Below, piece after piece: positions 8,604 to 15,512 of a stretch of DNA of 16,627 nt. The DNA is taken from NCBI GenBank assembly GCA_013003335.1, contig JABDJT010000026.1, positions 1 to 16,627 on the forward strand, given 5' to 3'. The stretch comes from Verrucomicrobiales bacterium (GTDB lineage Bacteria; Verrucomicrobiota; Verrucomicrobiia; Verrucomicrobiales; DEV007). The notes below the pieces were generated by a model. That model searched no databases and was not told the origin of the DNA. It saw nothing but the letters and a program-made list of their open reading frames with translations. Each line of letters starts with the position of its first letter. Within the stretch, counting starts at the first letter, position 1. Position numbers and translations under genes: made by a program.

Positions 8604-8646
8604 CGAATCAACAGGGTCGGTTTGGCGAACCAACCCTGTTTGTTCG
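8604..8646. repeat. 43-bp dispersed palindrome behind glnD (best-formed copy)
   Basis: Left arm 8604-8624 and right arm 8626-8646 are reverse complements at 17 of 21 positions around a single central base, and two of the four mismatches would be G-U pairs in RNA. The core is AACAGGGT facing ACCCTGTT. It starts 3 nt after the glnD stop codon and is about 60 bp before bioB. As RNA it would form a long stable hairpin at the glnD 3' end, but no run of T follows it, so it is not called an intrinsic terminator. Confidence 0.8.
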
Positions 8647-8707
8647 AAATTGGTGGATTTTTCGGTCCAGCGGGACAAGATGGAAACCGAACTTTTTGAA
8701 TCGCGAT

Positions 8708-9694
8708 ATGCAATTTGAACAACTCAAACGAACCTACGAGCAGCCGTTTTTTGATCTTCTGAAACAGGCGCGAGCCGTCCATGAAGAGCATTGGACGGAC
8801 AACGAAGTTCAGCTTTGCACCCTGTTGAGCATCAAGACCGGTGGTTGCTCCGAGGACTGCAGTTATTGCGCGCAGTCGGCCCGATACAACACGGAGGTCG
8901 ATTCCGAACGATTGATGGAGCGCTGCGACATCCTCGAGCGTGCCAAGGCGGCCCGCGAAAACGGCTCGACCCGATTTTGCATGGGAGCAGCCTGGAAAGG
9001 TGTCCGTGACGGAACGAAGCGGTTTGACGAAGTGCTCGAAATTGTGCGGAGCGTGAGCAAACTCGGAATGGAAGTCTGCACGACGCTTGGCGAACTTGGC
9101 GCCGAAGAGGCCAAAAAACTGAAGGAAGCGGGCGTGACCGCCTACAATCACAACATCGATACATCGCCGGAACACTATCCGGAAATCGTCTCCACTCACT
9201 CTTTCGAGGATCGTCTCAACACCATTCGCCACGTGCAGGACGCGGGCATGTCAGTCTGCTGCGGAGGAATCCTCGGACTGGGCGAAAACACGGATGATCG
9301 ACTCCGGATGCTGGAGGTAATTTCCAATTTCAACCCCCAACCCGAAAGCGTGCCGATCAATTCCCTGGTGCCGATTCCGGGAACGCCCCTGGGGGACTCG
9401 GTGGAGCCTGTCGACAATTTTGAAATCATCCGGATGATTGCCGTCGCCCGAATCGCTGTTCCAAAAGCCAAAGTCCGGTTGTCCGCCGGTCGGAATGCGA
9501 TGAGCGAGGAAATGCAAACTCTCTGCTTTTTCGCCGGCGCGAACTCCATTTTTTACGGGGATAAATTGCTGACGACCACGAACCCCCAGTCGGAGGCCGA
9601 TTTGGCCCTACTCGAGAAACTGGGCCTTGCTCCTCAAGCTCCCTACACGAATCAGGATCGTCCCGGACAGTCAGCCGAACTCGCGTCTCACTGA
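8708..9694 (+). CDS. bioB: Biotin synthase BioB
   Basis: This radical-SAM enzyme inserts sulfur into dethiobiotin to form biotin. The protein has 328 residues from ATG 8708; a TTG at 8696 would add only four residues. The [4Fe-4S] motif CSEDCSYC gives C47, C51 and C54, followed by the BioB-typical AQSARYN. The [2Fe-2S] ligands appear as C91 (FCMGAAW), C124 (VCTTLGEL), C184 (SVCCGGILGLGE) and the arginine of VRLSAGR near 257. YNHNIDTSPEHYP and GANSIFYGDKLLTT are also characteristic. It looks complete and functional. No bioA, bioD or bioF lies in the window, so the rest of the pathway must be elsewhere or biotin precursors are taken up. The folP frame is entered immediately after its stop, suggesting one transcript. 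Confidence 0.96.
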   Translation: MQFEQLKRTYEQPFFDLLKQARAVHEEHWTDNEVQLCTLLSIKTGGCSEDCSYCAQSARYNTEVDSERLMERCDILERAKAARENGSTRFCMGAAWKGVRDGTKRFDEVLEIVRSVSKLGMEVCTTLGELGAEEAKKLKEAGVTAYNHNIDTSPEHYPEIVSTHSFEDRLNTIRHVQDAGMSVCCGGILGLGENTDDRLRMLEVISNFNPQPESVPINSLVPIPGTPLGDSVEPVDNFEIIRMIAVARIAVPKAKVRLSAGRNAMSEEMQTLCFFAGANSIFYGDKLLTTTNPQSEADLALLEKLGLAPQAPYTNQDRPGQSAELASH

Positions 9695-9695
9695 T

Positions 9696-10553
9696 TTGAT
9701 TTGGCAGTGCGGCAGCCGGGAGATCGATCTGTCCCGCGAAGGCGGGATCATGGGCATCCTGAATGTCACGCCGGACTCCTTCTCGGACGGCGGAGAATTC
9801 AATCGAGTGGATTCTGCCGTTGCGCATGGCTTGAGCATGCTTGATGACGGAGCCCTGATCATTGATGTCGGAGGCGAATCGACCCGGCCGGGCGCCGCCG
9901 ATGTCCCCTCCGACTTGGAAACGAGCCGGGTTTTACCGGTCATCGAGGGAATCGCCGCTGCAAAGCCCGACGCATTGATATCCATCGATACCTCCAAATC
10001 AACAGTAGCGCGAAAAGCCATCCGGGCTGGCGCGGCGATCGTCAATGATGTGACGGGGTTGCGGGGCGATCTGGACATGGCGGAGACAGTCGCGGAATTC
10101 GGGGTCGGCGTCGTCATCATGCATATGCAGGGGAGACCTCGCACGATGCAAAGGGCGCCGGAATACCGCGATGTCGTGGCTGAAGTGCGAGAGTTTTTTG
10201 AAATGCAATTCAGCCGGGCGATCGCCGCCGGAATCCCCCGGACCGCTATTGTTTTCGATCCCGGTATCGGGTTCGGCAAAACATTGGAACACAATTTGGA
10301 GCTTTTGCGGAACCTGGAATCACTGACCGTGCAGGGCCGCCCTCTTTTGCTGGGCGTTTCCCGAAAATCGTTTATCGGGAAGTTGATCCAATCCGACGAA
10401 GTGGAAGACCGGAACTGGCCAACCGTTGCATTGACCGCTTTCGGACGCGAGAACGGTGTTTTCCTGCACCGGGTTCACGAGGTCCGCTCCAATCTGGATG
10501 CTCTTCGCATGTGCGAAGCAATTCTGAATGCGAAAGGCCCGGATTCGAAGTAA
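9696..10553 (+). CDS. folP: Dihydropteroate synthase FolP
   Basis: FolP condenses 4-aminobenzoate with 6-hydroxymethyl-dihydropterin diphosphate to make dihydropteroate for folate. The frame is open from 9627, inside bioB, but I chose the TTG at 9696, one base after the bioB stop. It gives 285 residues and starts about 18 residues before the conserved MGILNVTPDSFSDGG, as in typical FolP proteins. No ATG lies between the bioB stop and that motif. Other landmarks are DVGGESTRPGA (57-67), SIDTSKSTVARKA, IVNDVTG, VIMHMQG, DPGIGFGK (188-195) and GVSRKSFIG (220-228), which cover the pterin, diphosphate and sulfonamide-binding loops. Sequence near the start has no Shine-Dalgarno, so translation may depend on coupling to bioB. 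cdaA follows after 11 nt. Confidence 0.94.
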   Translation: MIWQCGSREIDLSREGGIMGILNVTPDSFSDGGEFNRVDSAVAHGLSMLDDGALIIDVGGESTRPGAADVPSDLETSRVLPVIEGIAAAKPDALISIDTSKSTVARKAIRAGAAIVNDVTGLRGDLDMAETVAEFGVGVVIMHMQGRPRTMQRAPEYRDVVAEVREFFEMQFSRAIAAGIPRTAIVFDPGIGFGKTLEHNLELLRNLESLTVQGRPLLLGVSRKSFIGKLIQSDEVEDRNWPTVALTAFGRENGVFLHRVHEVRSNLDALRMCEAILNAKGPDSK

Positions 10554-10564
10554 GTTAGGGCCGA

Positions 10565-11485
10565 ATGGATGCGGTCCTGACATTTTTTGCCGATTACTGG
10601 CGAGCGGCGATCGAGGTGATCATTCTGTGGTTTATCATCTACCACATGTTCCGGTATTTCCGGGCCACCCGCGGGGCCCGGATCTTTATCGCCCTCGTGG
10701 CGATTTACATCTGCATGACCCTTCTGTCCCGCGTTCTCGACCTGGTCGTGATTGGCCGGTTACTGAATTATTTCTCGGTATTCCTGGCTGTCGCTCTGGT
10801 CGTGATTTTTCAGCCTGAACTCCGACGTGCGCTCGCTGAACTGGGCAGCCATCCCCTGTTCAATACCTTCAGCGAAAGCTCCCGCCAGGAATTCACCGAA
10901 AGGCTGGTCGAAATCTCCCAGACCCTATCGCGGCGGCGGGTCGGGGCCTTGATGGCTGTACAGAGGGGTATTGACTTGAAGCAGTATCTCGAAACGGGAG
11001 TTGAATTGGACAGCCGCCTCACTCCGGAGTTGGTATCAACGATTTTTCATACGGGAACCTCCCTGCACGACGGGGGAATGATTGTGCGGATGGGTGATGA
11101 ACGGATCCTCGGTGCCGGTTGCGTGTTTCCTCTCAATCAAAGTGAAATGAGCGACCGGAGCGTGGGACTTCGGCACCGGGCCGCCATGGGGATTACCGAG
11201 GAGAGCGATGCCCTTGCCCTCGTCGTTTCCGAGGAAACCGGTCGGGTTTCCATTTCAGTGGAAGGCAAACTGGAAATGGATTTATCGGAAGAAGACCTGC
11301 GGGGGAGACTGAACGAAATTTTCCTGGCCGAAGGATTTGATGAGGACGAAGAAGAAAATGAAGCGGGGGAAGAAGAATTGGAGGAGGCAGACGAAGCGGT
11401 AATTGAACTGGCAAAATCGAAGAACAAGTCCAAGAAAAGCGATACTCCCAACGATGACCGCGATCTTGCAGAATCTGTTTCTTAA
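10565..11485 (+). CDS. cdaA: Membrane-bound diadenylate cyclase CdaA
   Basis: CdaA makes the second messenger c-di-AMP from two ATP. The protein has 306 residues. Three membrane helices cover about residues 14-31, 38-57 and 60-80, followed by the linker QPELRRALAELG typical of CdaA. The cytoplasmic DAC domain has the catalytic D169 in LHDGG and the ATP-binding RHR at 203-205 followed by GITEESDA. The usual DGA motif reads DGG here. After the DAC domain is an extra acidic tail (about 257-279, nearly all Glu and Asp) and then a Lys/Ser-rich end that most CdaA proteins of about 270 residues lack. A short AGGG lies about 6 nt before the start. The next gene overlaps the last 32 nt. Its neighbours match the cdaA-cdaR-glmM cluster known from Firmicutes, where c-di-AMP is tied to cell-wall synthesis and osmotic control. 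Confidence 0.93.
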   Translation: MDAVLTFFADYWRAAIEVIILWFIIYHMFRYFRATRGARIFIALVAIYICMTLLSRVLDLVVIGRLLNYFSVFLAVALVVIFQPELRRALAELGSHPLFNTFSESSRQEFTERLVEISQTLSRRRVGALMAVQRGIDLKQYLETGVELDSRLTPELVSTIFHTGTSLHDGGMIVRMGDERILGAGCVFPLNQSEMSDRSVGLRHRAAMGITEESDALALVVSEETGRVSISVEGKLEMDLSEEDLRGRLNEIFLAEGFDEDEEENEAGEEELEEADEAVIELAKSKNKSKKSDTPNDDRDLAESVS

Positions 11486-11678
11486 CAACTGGCAATCCAA
11501 AATTGCCGCGCTCCTGGTCGCCATTGCGGTTTGGTATCTGGTCAAGTCATACCAGTCCGCCAGCCCGATTCGAACCACCCCGGTCCCCGGGGAAGCACCA
11601 GTTACGGACCCGCCGTCTCTCACCAGTCCTGTGCCCGGACCGGACACCACTGCCCTGCCTCCTGTCCCGGCGCCGTAA
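11454..11678 (+). CDS. Minimal CdaR-like membrane protein without YbbR domains
   Basis: The protein has 74 residues from ATG 11454, overlapping the end of cdaA by 32 nt. An earlier ATG at 11403 would overlap more deeply. Residues 7-16 (LFLNNWQSKI) and the following helix (about 17-31, AALLVAIAVWYLV) resemble the N-terminal anchor of CdaR/YbbR proteins, which typically begins with an NW.LK..ALLLA..LW pattern. The remainder is a proline-rich tail, 13 Pro in about 38 residues, predicted to lie outside the membrane. The YbbR repeats that make up most of CdaR are absent, and no room is left for them because glmM starts 9 nt after the stop. By position it occupies the place of cdaR between cdaA and glmM, so a role as a CdaA or GlmM partner is inferred. 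No ribosome binding site is evident, so coupling to cdaA is likely. Confidence 0.65.
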   Translation: MTAILQNLFLNNWQSKIAALLVAIAVWYLVKSYQSASPIRTTPVPGEAPVTDPPSLTSPVPGPDTTALPPVPAP

Positions 11679-11686
11679 CAGCTTTC

Positions 11687-13078
11687 ATGACTCAACCTAC
11701 CCGCCAGTTATTCGGCACGGACGGTATTCGAGCGCGAGCCGGAGTTTATCCACTCGATCCGGAAACCGTTCTCCGACTCGGCTGTGCCGCCGCTGACGTT
11801 TTGATTCCGAATCAACAGGGTACGATCGACGAACCAACCCTGTCGGATCGGGACTGGCCGTCGGTGGTGATCGGGAAAGATACCCGACAATCCTGCGATA
11901 TGCTGGAAGCGGCCATTTCCGCAGGGCTGAACTTCCGCGGGATCGACGTCCGGCTGGCCGGCGTGATACCGACACCAGCCGTCGCGTTTTTGACGCGTCA
12001 GCTGCAAGCTTCCTTCGGAATCGTCATTTCAGCTTCTCACAATCCGTTTCACGATAACGGCATCAAATTTTTCGGTCCGGACGGATACAAGCTTGATGAT
12101 GCTGTCGAATCAGCAATCGAATCGCGATTGCTTTCGGGAGAGGACTTTTCTGTGCCCGAATCGATCGGTCGGACCGCGCCGATCTCGAAAGCCGCCAACC
12201 GGTATGTACACTTTGTCTGCGACAGCGTGGAGGATCCGGCAATGTTTGAGGGACTGAAAATTGCGTTGGATTGTGCGAACGGAGCCAGTTTTGAAACCAG
12301 CGAAGCGGTTTTACAGCATCTCGGGGCGGAAGTGATCCCTTTTCACAACCGGCCGAGCGGCCTGAATATTAACGCGGACTGCGGATGCACCCATCCTTCT
12401 GCAATCGAGGAACTGGTCCGCGAAACCGGAGCGGACGTAGGGATCGCTCACGACGGAGATGCAGATCGGGTTTTGCTGGCGGATGAAACCGGATCAGTCC
12501 TGGATGGAGACGAGTTGATGGCGATTGCGGGGATCGACATGATCGAACAGGGAGTCCTCCACGAAAATACGGTAGTCGCAACCTTGATGAGCAATGCCGG
12601 GCTGGACGAGGCACTTTCGAACGCGGGTGGACGGATCGTTCGTGCCGGAGTCGGCGACCGATACGTCATCGAAAAAATGCGGGAGGGCGACTTCAATTTC
12701 GGTGGAGAACAGAGCGGCCACCTGATTTTCCGTGACCAGAATACCACCGGTGATGGAATCATGGCAGCGGTGCAAATCCTGCGGATCATGAAACGCCGCC
12801 AACAACCGTTGAGCGAGCTGAGGAAATTGATGCACAAATTCCCCCAGGCTCAGCGAAACATCCGGGTGGTGGAGAAACCGCCCGTCGAAAGTCTGGAGGT
12901 CGTGCAAGGCCTGATCGCCGAGACTGAGCAGGAACTGGGCAAGGCCGGTCGAACGCTCCTCCGGTATTCCGGGACTGAACCCCTCCTTCGACTTTTGATC
13001 GAAGGCCGCGACAGCAAATACATCGAGTCCCGGGCCGATCAGATCGCGGCGGCGATCGAAGAACAGATTGGCGGGTGA
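11687..13078 (+). CDS. glmM: Phosphoglucosamine mutase GlmM, with palindrome-derived insertion
   Basis: GlmM converts glucosamine-6-phosphate to glucosamine-1-phosphate on the way to UDP-GlcNAc and peptidoglycan. The protein has 463 residues from ATG 11687, chosen because MTQPTRQLFGTDGIRARAG matches the family N-terminus. The open frame continues upstream to 11531, but that part only overlaps the preceding gene. The phosphoserine loop ISASHNP places the catalytic serine at 117 (102 in E. coli). The metal loop is DGDADR (256-261), the sugar-binding loop GGEQSGH (339-345) and the phosphate-binding loop RYSGTEP (426-432). Residues about 40-58, between VL and VVIGKDTR, are roughly 13 longer than in E. 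coli, and this stretch is encoded largely by a 43-bp dispersed palindrome. All catalytic motifs are intact, so activity is expected. The context with cdaA is the well-known c-di-AMP/GlmM association. Confidence 0.95.
   Translation: MTQPTRQLFGTDGIRARAGVYPLDPETVLRLGCAAADVLIPNQQGTIDEPTLSDRDWPSVVIGKDTRQSCDMLEAAISAGLNFRGIDVRLAGVIPTPAVAFLTRQLQASFGIVISASHNPFHDNGIKFFGPDGYKLDDAVESAIESRLLSGEDFSVPESIGRTAPISKAANRYVHFVCDSVEDPAMFEGLKIALDCANGASFETSEAVLQHLGAEVIPFHNRPSGLNINADCGCTHPSAIEELVRETGADVGIAHDGDADRVLLADETGSVLDGDELMAIAGIDMIEQGVLHENTVVATLMSNAGLDEALSNAGGRIVRAGVGDRYVIEKMREGDFNFGGEQSGHLIFRDQNTTGDGIMAAVQILRIMKRRQQPLSELRKLMHKFPQAQRNIRVVEKPPVESLEVVQGLIAETEQELGKAGRTLLRYSGTEPLLRLLIEGRDSKYIESRADQIAAAIEEQIGG
11808..11850. 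repeat. 43-bp dispersed palindrome inside glmM
   Basis: This copy aligns without gaps to those at 3694, 8604 and 15470. Its left end (CGAATCAACAGGGT) and right half start (CGAACCAACCCTGT) are identical to the copy behind glnD. The arms match at 15 of 21 positions. It lies wholly within the glmM reading frame and supplies about 14 codons, read as roughly NQQGTIDEPTLSDR, between strand 1 and the conserved VVIGKDTR of the mutase. The frame stays open through it. No family-conserved GlmM sequence explains this stretch. Confidence 0.8.
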
Positions 13079-13111
13079 ATTTTCGGAAATGCCCCCTATC
13101 TTCCGCCCGAC

Positions 13112-13990
13112 ATGAAACGCAAAGGAATCATCCTCGCCGGAGGAGCCGGCACCCGGCTTTATCCACTGACTGAAGTTGCCTGCAAACAGCTTCTGCCGGT
13201 GTACGACAAGCCCATGATCTACTATCCCCTTTCCACCCTGATGCTGGGAGGGATTCAAGACGTTCTGATCATCTCGACACCGAAGGACACGCCGATGTTC
13301 GAAAAGCTGCTCGGAGATGGTTCCCGTCTCGGTATGAATATCGAATATGCGGTGCAACCCGAACCCAAGGGTATCGCCCAGGCGTTTTTGATCGGGGAAA
13401 CATTTCTCGACGGAGACGGCTGTACGCTCATTCTCGGAGACAACATTTTTTACGGGAAACTCGATTTTTTCCGTCGAGCTCTCGAATTTGAAGACGGGGC
13501 CTGCATTTTTGGCTACCCGGTTCGGGATCCGGAGCGGTTTGGTGTCGTGGAATTTGAAGAAGAAACCGGCCGTGTCCTCAGCCTGGAAGAAAAGCCGGCC
13601 AAGCCGAAGAGCCATTTCGCCGTTCCCGGCCTTTACGTGTATGACGACAAGATTATCGAATACACGAAGGCCGTGAAGCCGAGCCCCCGTGGGGAACTCG
13701 AAATCACCGATGTGAACCTCGAGTATTTCAAGCACGATGAACTTCGCTGCGAACCGCTCGGGCGGGGAATTGCCTGGCTGGATAGCGGAACCCCGGCCAG
13801 CCTGCTGGAGGCCAGTAGTTACATTGCCACCATCGAGCACCAGCAAAGTTACAAGGTCGCCTGTATCGAAGAAATCGCATTCAACCGGGGCTTTATTGAC
13901 CAGGCTGGTTTCGAAAAGGTAATCGCTGACACCATCAGCCCCGATTATCGGGACTATCTCACCATGGTTTTGAAAGAGCACACAGGATGA
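13112..13990 (+). CDS. rfbA: Glucose-1-phosphate thymidylyltransferase (RmlA/RfbA)
   Basis: This cytoplasmic enzyme makes dTDP-glucose from dTTP and glucose-1-phosphate, the first step to dTDP-rhamnose and related surface sugars. At 292 residues it has the usual RmlA length. The nucleotide-binding signature LAGGAGTRLYPLT is at 8-20, followed by K25 and LLPVYDKPMIYYPL. The metal-binding Asp110 lies in LILGDNIFYG. Other family stretches are QPEPKGIAQAF, EEKPAKPKS, PGLYVYDD, GELEITDVN and WLDSGTPASLLEAS. The gene starts 33 nt after glmM with no Shine-Dalgarno. No rfbB, rfbC or rfbD follows, so it is separated from the other dTDP-rhamnose genes. Its place after glmM suggests joint control of sugar-nucleotide supply, which is inference. 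Confidence 0.95.
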   Translation: MKRKGIILAGGAGTRLYPLTEVACKQLLPVYDKPMIYYPLSTLMLGGIQDVLIISTPKDTPMFEKLLGDGSRLGMNIEYAVQPEPKGIAQAFLIGETFLDGDGCTLILGDNIFYGKLDFFRRALEFEDGACIFGYPVRDPERFGVVEFEEETGRVLSLEEKPAKPKSHFAVPGLYVYDDKIIEYTKAVKPSPRGELEITDVNLEYFKHDELRCEPLGRGIAWLDSGTPASLLEASSYIATIEHQQSYKVACIEEIAFNRGFIDQAGFEKVIADTISPDYRDYLTMVLKEHTG

Positions 13991-14034
13991 GACCTCAAAG
14001 TGTCGAATCCGTCTGAGAATTTCGAACGATTTTT

Positions 14035-14063
14035 TTGGTCGGGGTTCGGTTTTCGCCTACCTT
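14035..14063 (+). promoter_or_regulatory. Candidate sigma70-type promoter for thrC
   Basis: TTGGTC at 14035-14040 and TACCTT at 14058-14063 are separated by 17 nt, 36 nt before the thrC start. The pair resembles the candidate at 62-90 (TTGGTT, 17 nt, TAACTT). It lies in the 109-bp gap after rfbA, the widest on this strand after bioB, which suggests thrC can be transcribed on its own. Consensus agreement is modest. Confidence 0.35.
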
Positions 14064-14099
14064 CGCAAGGCGGTCGGATTTTCCGGCGCGATCCTCTCT

Positions 14100-15461
14100 A
14101 TGAAATTTGTTTCCACACGCGGCACGGGTGAACCTGTCGGATTTTTTGAAGCCTTTGCCAATGGCCTGGCACCGGACGGCGGCTTGTATGTGCCGGAATA
14201 CACTCCGTTATTGCCGAGCGACCTTCTCATCGACGAGGCACTCCCCTATCCAGCCCTGGCCTGGGATTTCCTGACCCTGTTTGATTCCGATCACGACGCG
14301 GAGGATCTGATTTCACTGGTCGACAAAAGCTACGGGGATTTTTCCGACACGATGAGCGCTCCGCTCACGCAGTTGTCCGCCAACCTGTATGTCCTGGAAC
14401 TGTTTCACGGGCCGACCCTTGCTTTCAAAGATTTTGGTCTGCAACTCGTTGGAAACCTGTTCGAAGAACAAATTAAACGTACCGGCGAAACCATCAACGT
14501 GCTCGGCGCAACCTCCGGAGATACCGGATCAGCCGCGATTCACGGCCTGGCAGGAAGGGAAGGCGTCAATGTCTTCATCCTCTATCCAAAAGGCCGAATC
14601 TCCAAGCTGCAGGAACGGCAAATGACCTGCACGGGCGCAAAAAACATCTTTCCCATTCCCATCGAGGGTACATTCGACGACGCCCAGCGAATTGTGAAAG
14701 AGCTGATGGGTGACCTGGACCTGAAGGAAAAACTCCGTCTCTCCGCCGTCAATTCCATCAACATCGCGCGCATCCTGGCCCAGTCGATTTACTACGTCCA
14801 CGCCTTCATGCAACTGGCGCCCGACGATCGGCACAATGTCAATTTCGTCGTACCAACAGGGAATTTTGGAAATGTATTCGCCGGCTGGCTTGCCTACAAA
14901 ATGGGTCTCCCGGTCGACCGGTTCGTGGTGGCAACCAATCAGAACGACATTCTCTACCGCCTTTTCACCACGGGAGAATACTCCGAATCCGAAGACGTCT
15001 CGCCCAGTTTTGCCCCGTCCATGGACATTCAGGTTGCTTCAAATTTTGAACGGTTCCTCTATTTCCATTCTGATCAGGACGGCGACAAGACCACGGAATT
15101 GATGGCAAAAATCAAAACGGAAGGCTCGCTCGAGATCCCGAATTTCGATCCGGATATTTTCACGGCAACCCGGAGCGACGATGCAGAGATTCTGGCCAAT
15201 ATTTCGCGGGTGAAAGAGGAATTTGATTACACGGTCGATCCCCACACCGCTTGCGGTTTTCAGGATATCGATCCCAATCAAACCACGATCGTTCTGGCAA
15301 CGGCTCACCCGGCCAAATTTCCCGAGGTGATCAAGAAAGCCACCGGCGAAGCCGTGACTGAGGATTCGCTGGAAGCCCTGAAAAAGAAGCGGCAGAAACG
15401 ACACAATCTCAAAGCCACTCCGGCGGCCATCCAGGCGTTTATCGAAAAGAATTCAGCCTGA
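14100..15461 (+). CDS. thrC: Threonine synthase ThrC
   Basis: ThrC is a pyridoxal-phosphate enzyme that converts O-phospho-L-homoserine to threonine in the cytoplasm. The protein has 453 residues, in the range of the longer (E. coli/yeast-like) class. The N-terminus MKFVSTRG and the APDGGLYVPE motif (24-33) are typical. The PLP-binding lysine is K110 in HGPTLAFKDFGLQ. ATSGDTGSAAIHG and VVPTGNFGNVFAG form the cofactor phosphate-binding and pyridine-side loops, and VDPHTACGF near the C-terminus is also conserved. No truncation is visible. It has no thrA or thrB partner here. The stop is followed after 8 nt by a 43-bp palindrome, and the next gene is convergent. Confidence 0.96.
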   Translation: MKFVSTRGTGEPVGFFEAFANGLAPDGGLYVPEYTPLLPSDLLIDEALPYPALAWDFLTLFDSDHDAEDLISLVDKSYGDFSDTMSAPLTQLSANLYVLELFHGPTLAFKDFGLQLVGNLFEEQIKRTGETINVLGATSGDTGSAAIHGLAGREGVNVFILYPKGRISKLQERQMTCTGAKNIFPIPIEGTFDDAQRIVKELMGDLDLKEKLRLSAVNSINIARILAQSIYYVHAFMQLAPDDRHNVNFVVPTGNFGNVFAGWLAYKMGLPVDRFVVATNQNDILYRLFTTGEYSESEDVSPSFAPSMDIQVASNFERFLYFHSDQDGDKTTELMAKIKTEGSLEIPNFDPDIFTATRSDDAEILANISRVKEEFDYTVDPHTACGFQDIDPNQTTIVLATAHPAKFPEVIKKATGEAVTEDSLEALKKKRQKRHNLKATPAAIQAFIEKNSA

Positions 15462-15469
15462 TTAGTTTT

Positions 15470-15512
15470 CCATCGAGCAGGGTCTGTTCAACGAACGAAC
15501 CCAGTTCATTCG
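15470..15512. repeat. 43-bp dispersed palindrome between convergent thrC and exported protein
   Basis: This is the most diverged full copy, with arms (15470-15490 and 15492-15512) matching at 13 of 21 positions. It aligns without gaps to the other copies and keeps GGGT facing ACCC and the right-hand CGAAC. It fills most of the 44-bp gap between the thrC stop (15461) and the convergent gene's stop, and overlaps the last 7 nt of that minus-strand gene, so its outer end supplies that gene's TGA stop. No T-tract follows. Confidence 0.65.

Noticed and set aside
8818..8830. ACCCTGTTGAGC in bioB resembling a repeat half-site
   Set aside because: It encodes a normal BioB stretch (CTLLSIKTGGC) and has no palindromic partner.
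11531..11686. N-terminal extension of glmM by 52 residues
   Set aside because: The extension overlaps the cdaR-like gene in another frame, has no resemblance to GlmM, and the inner ATG matches the family N-terminus.
13097..13102. TATCTT just before rfbA as a promoter -10
   Set aside because: No credible -35 lies at 16-18 nt upstream, and it would leave almost no leader. The gene is close enough to glmM to be read from the upstream transcript.
12494..13981. 495-codon open frame on the minus strand
   Set aside because: It runs antisense through glmM and rfbA, both firmly identified, and has no recognisable domain.
14003..14036. Hairpin TCGAA...TTCGA followed by seven T, as a terminator after rfbA
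   Set aside because: The stem is only 5 bp with a 13-nt loop and sits 4 nt from the T-run. That is too weak to report as a terminator, and the T-run overlaps the candidate thrC -35 region.
14269..14285. ACCCTGTTTGATTCC in thrC resembling a repeat half-site
   Set aside because: It lies in ordinary coding sequence, has no facing half, and needs indels to align.
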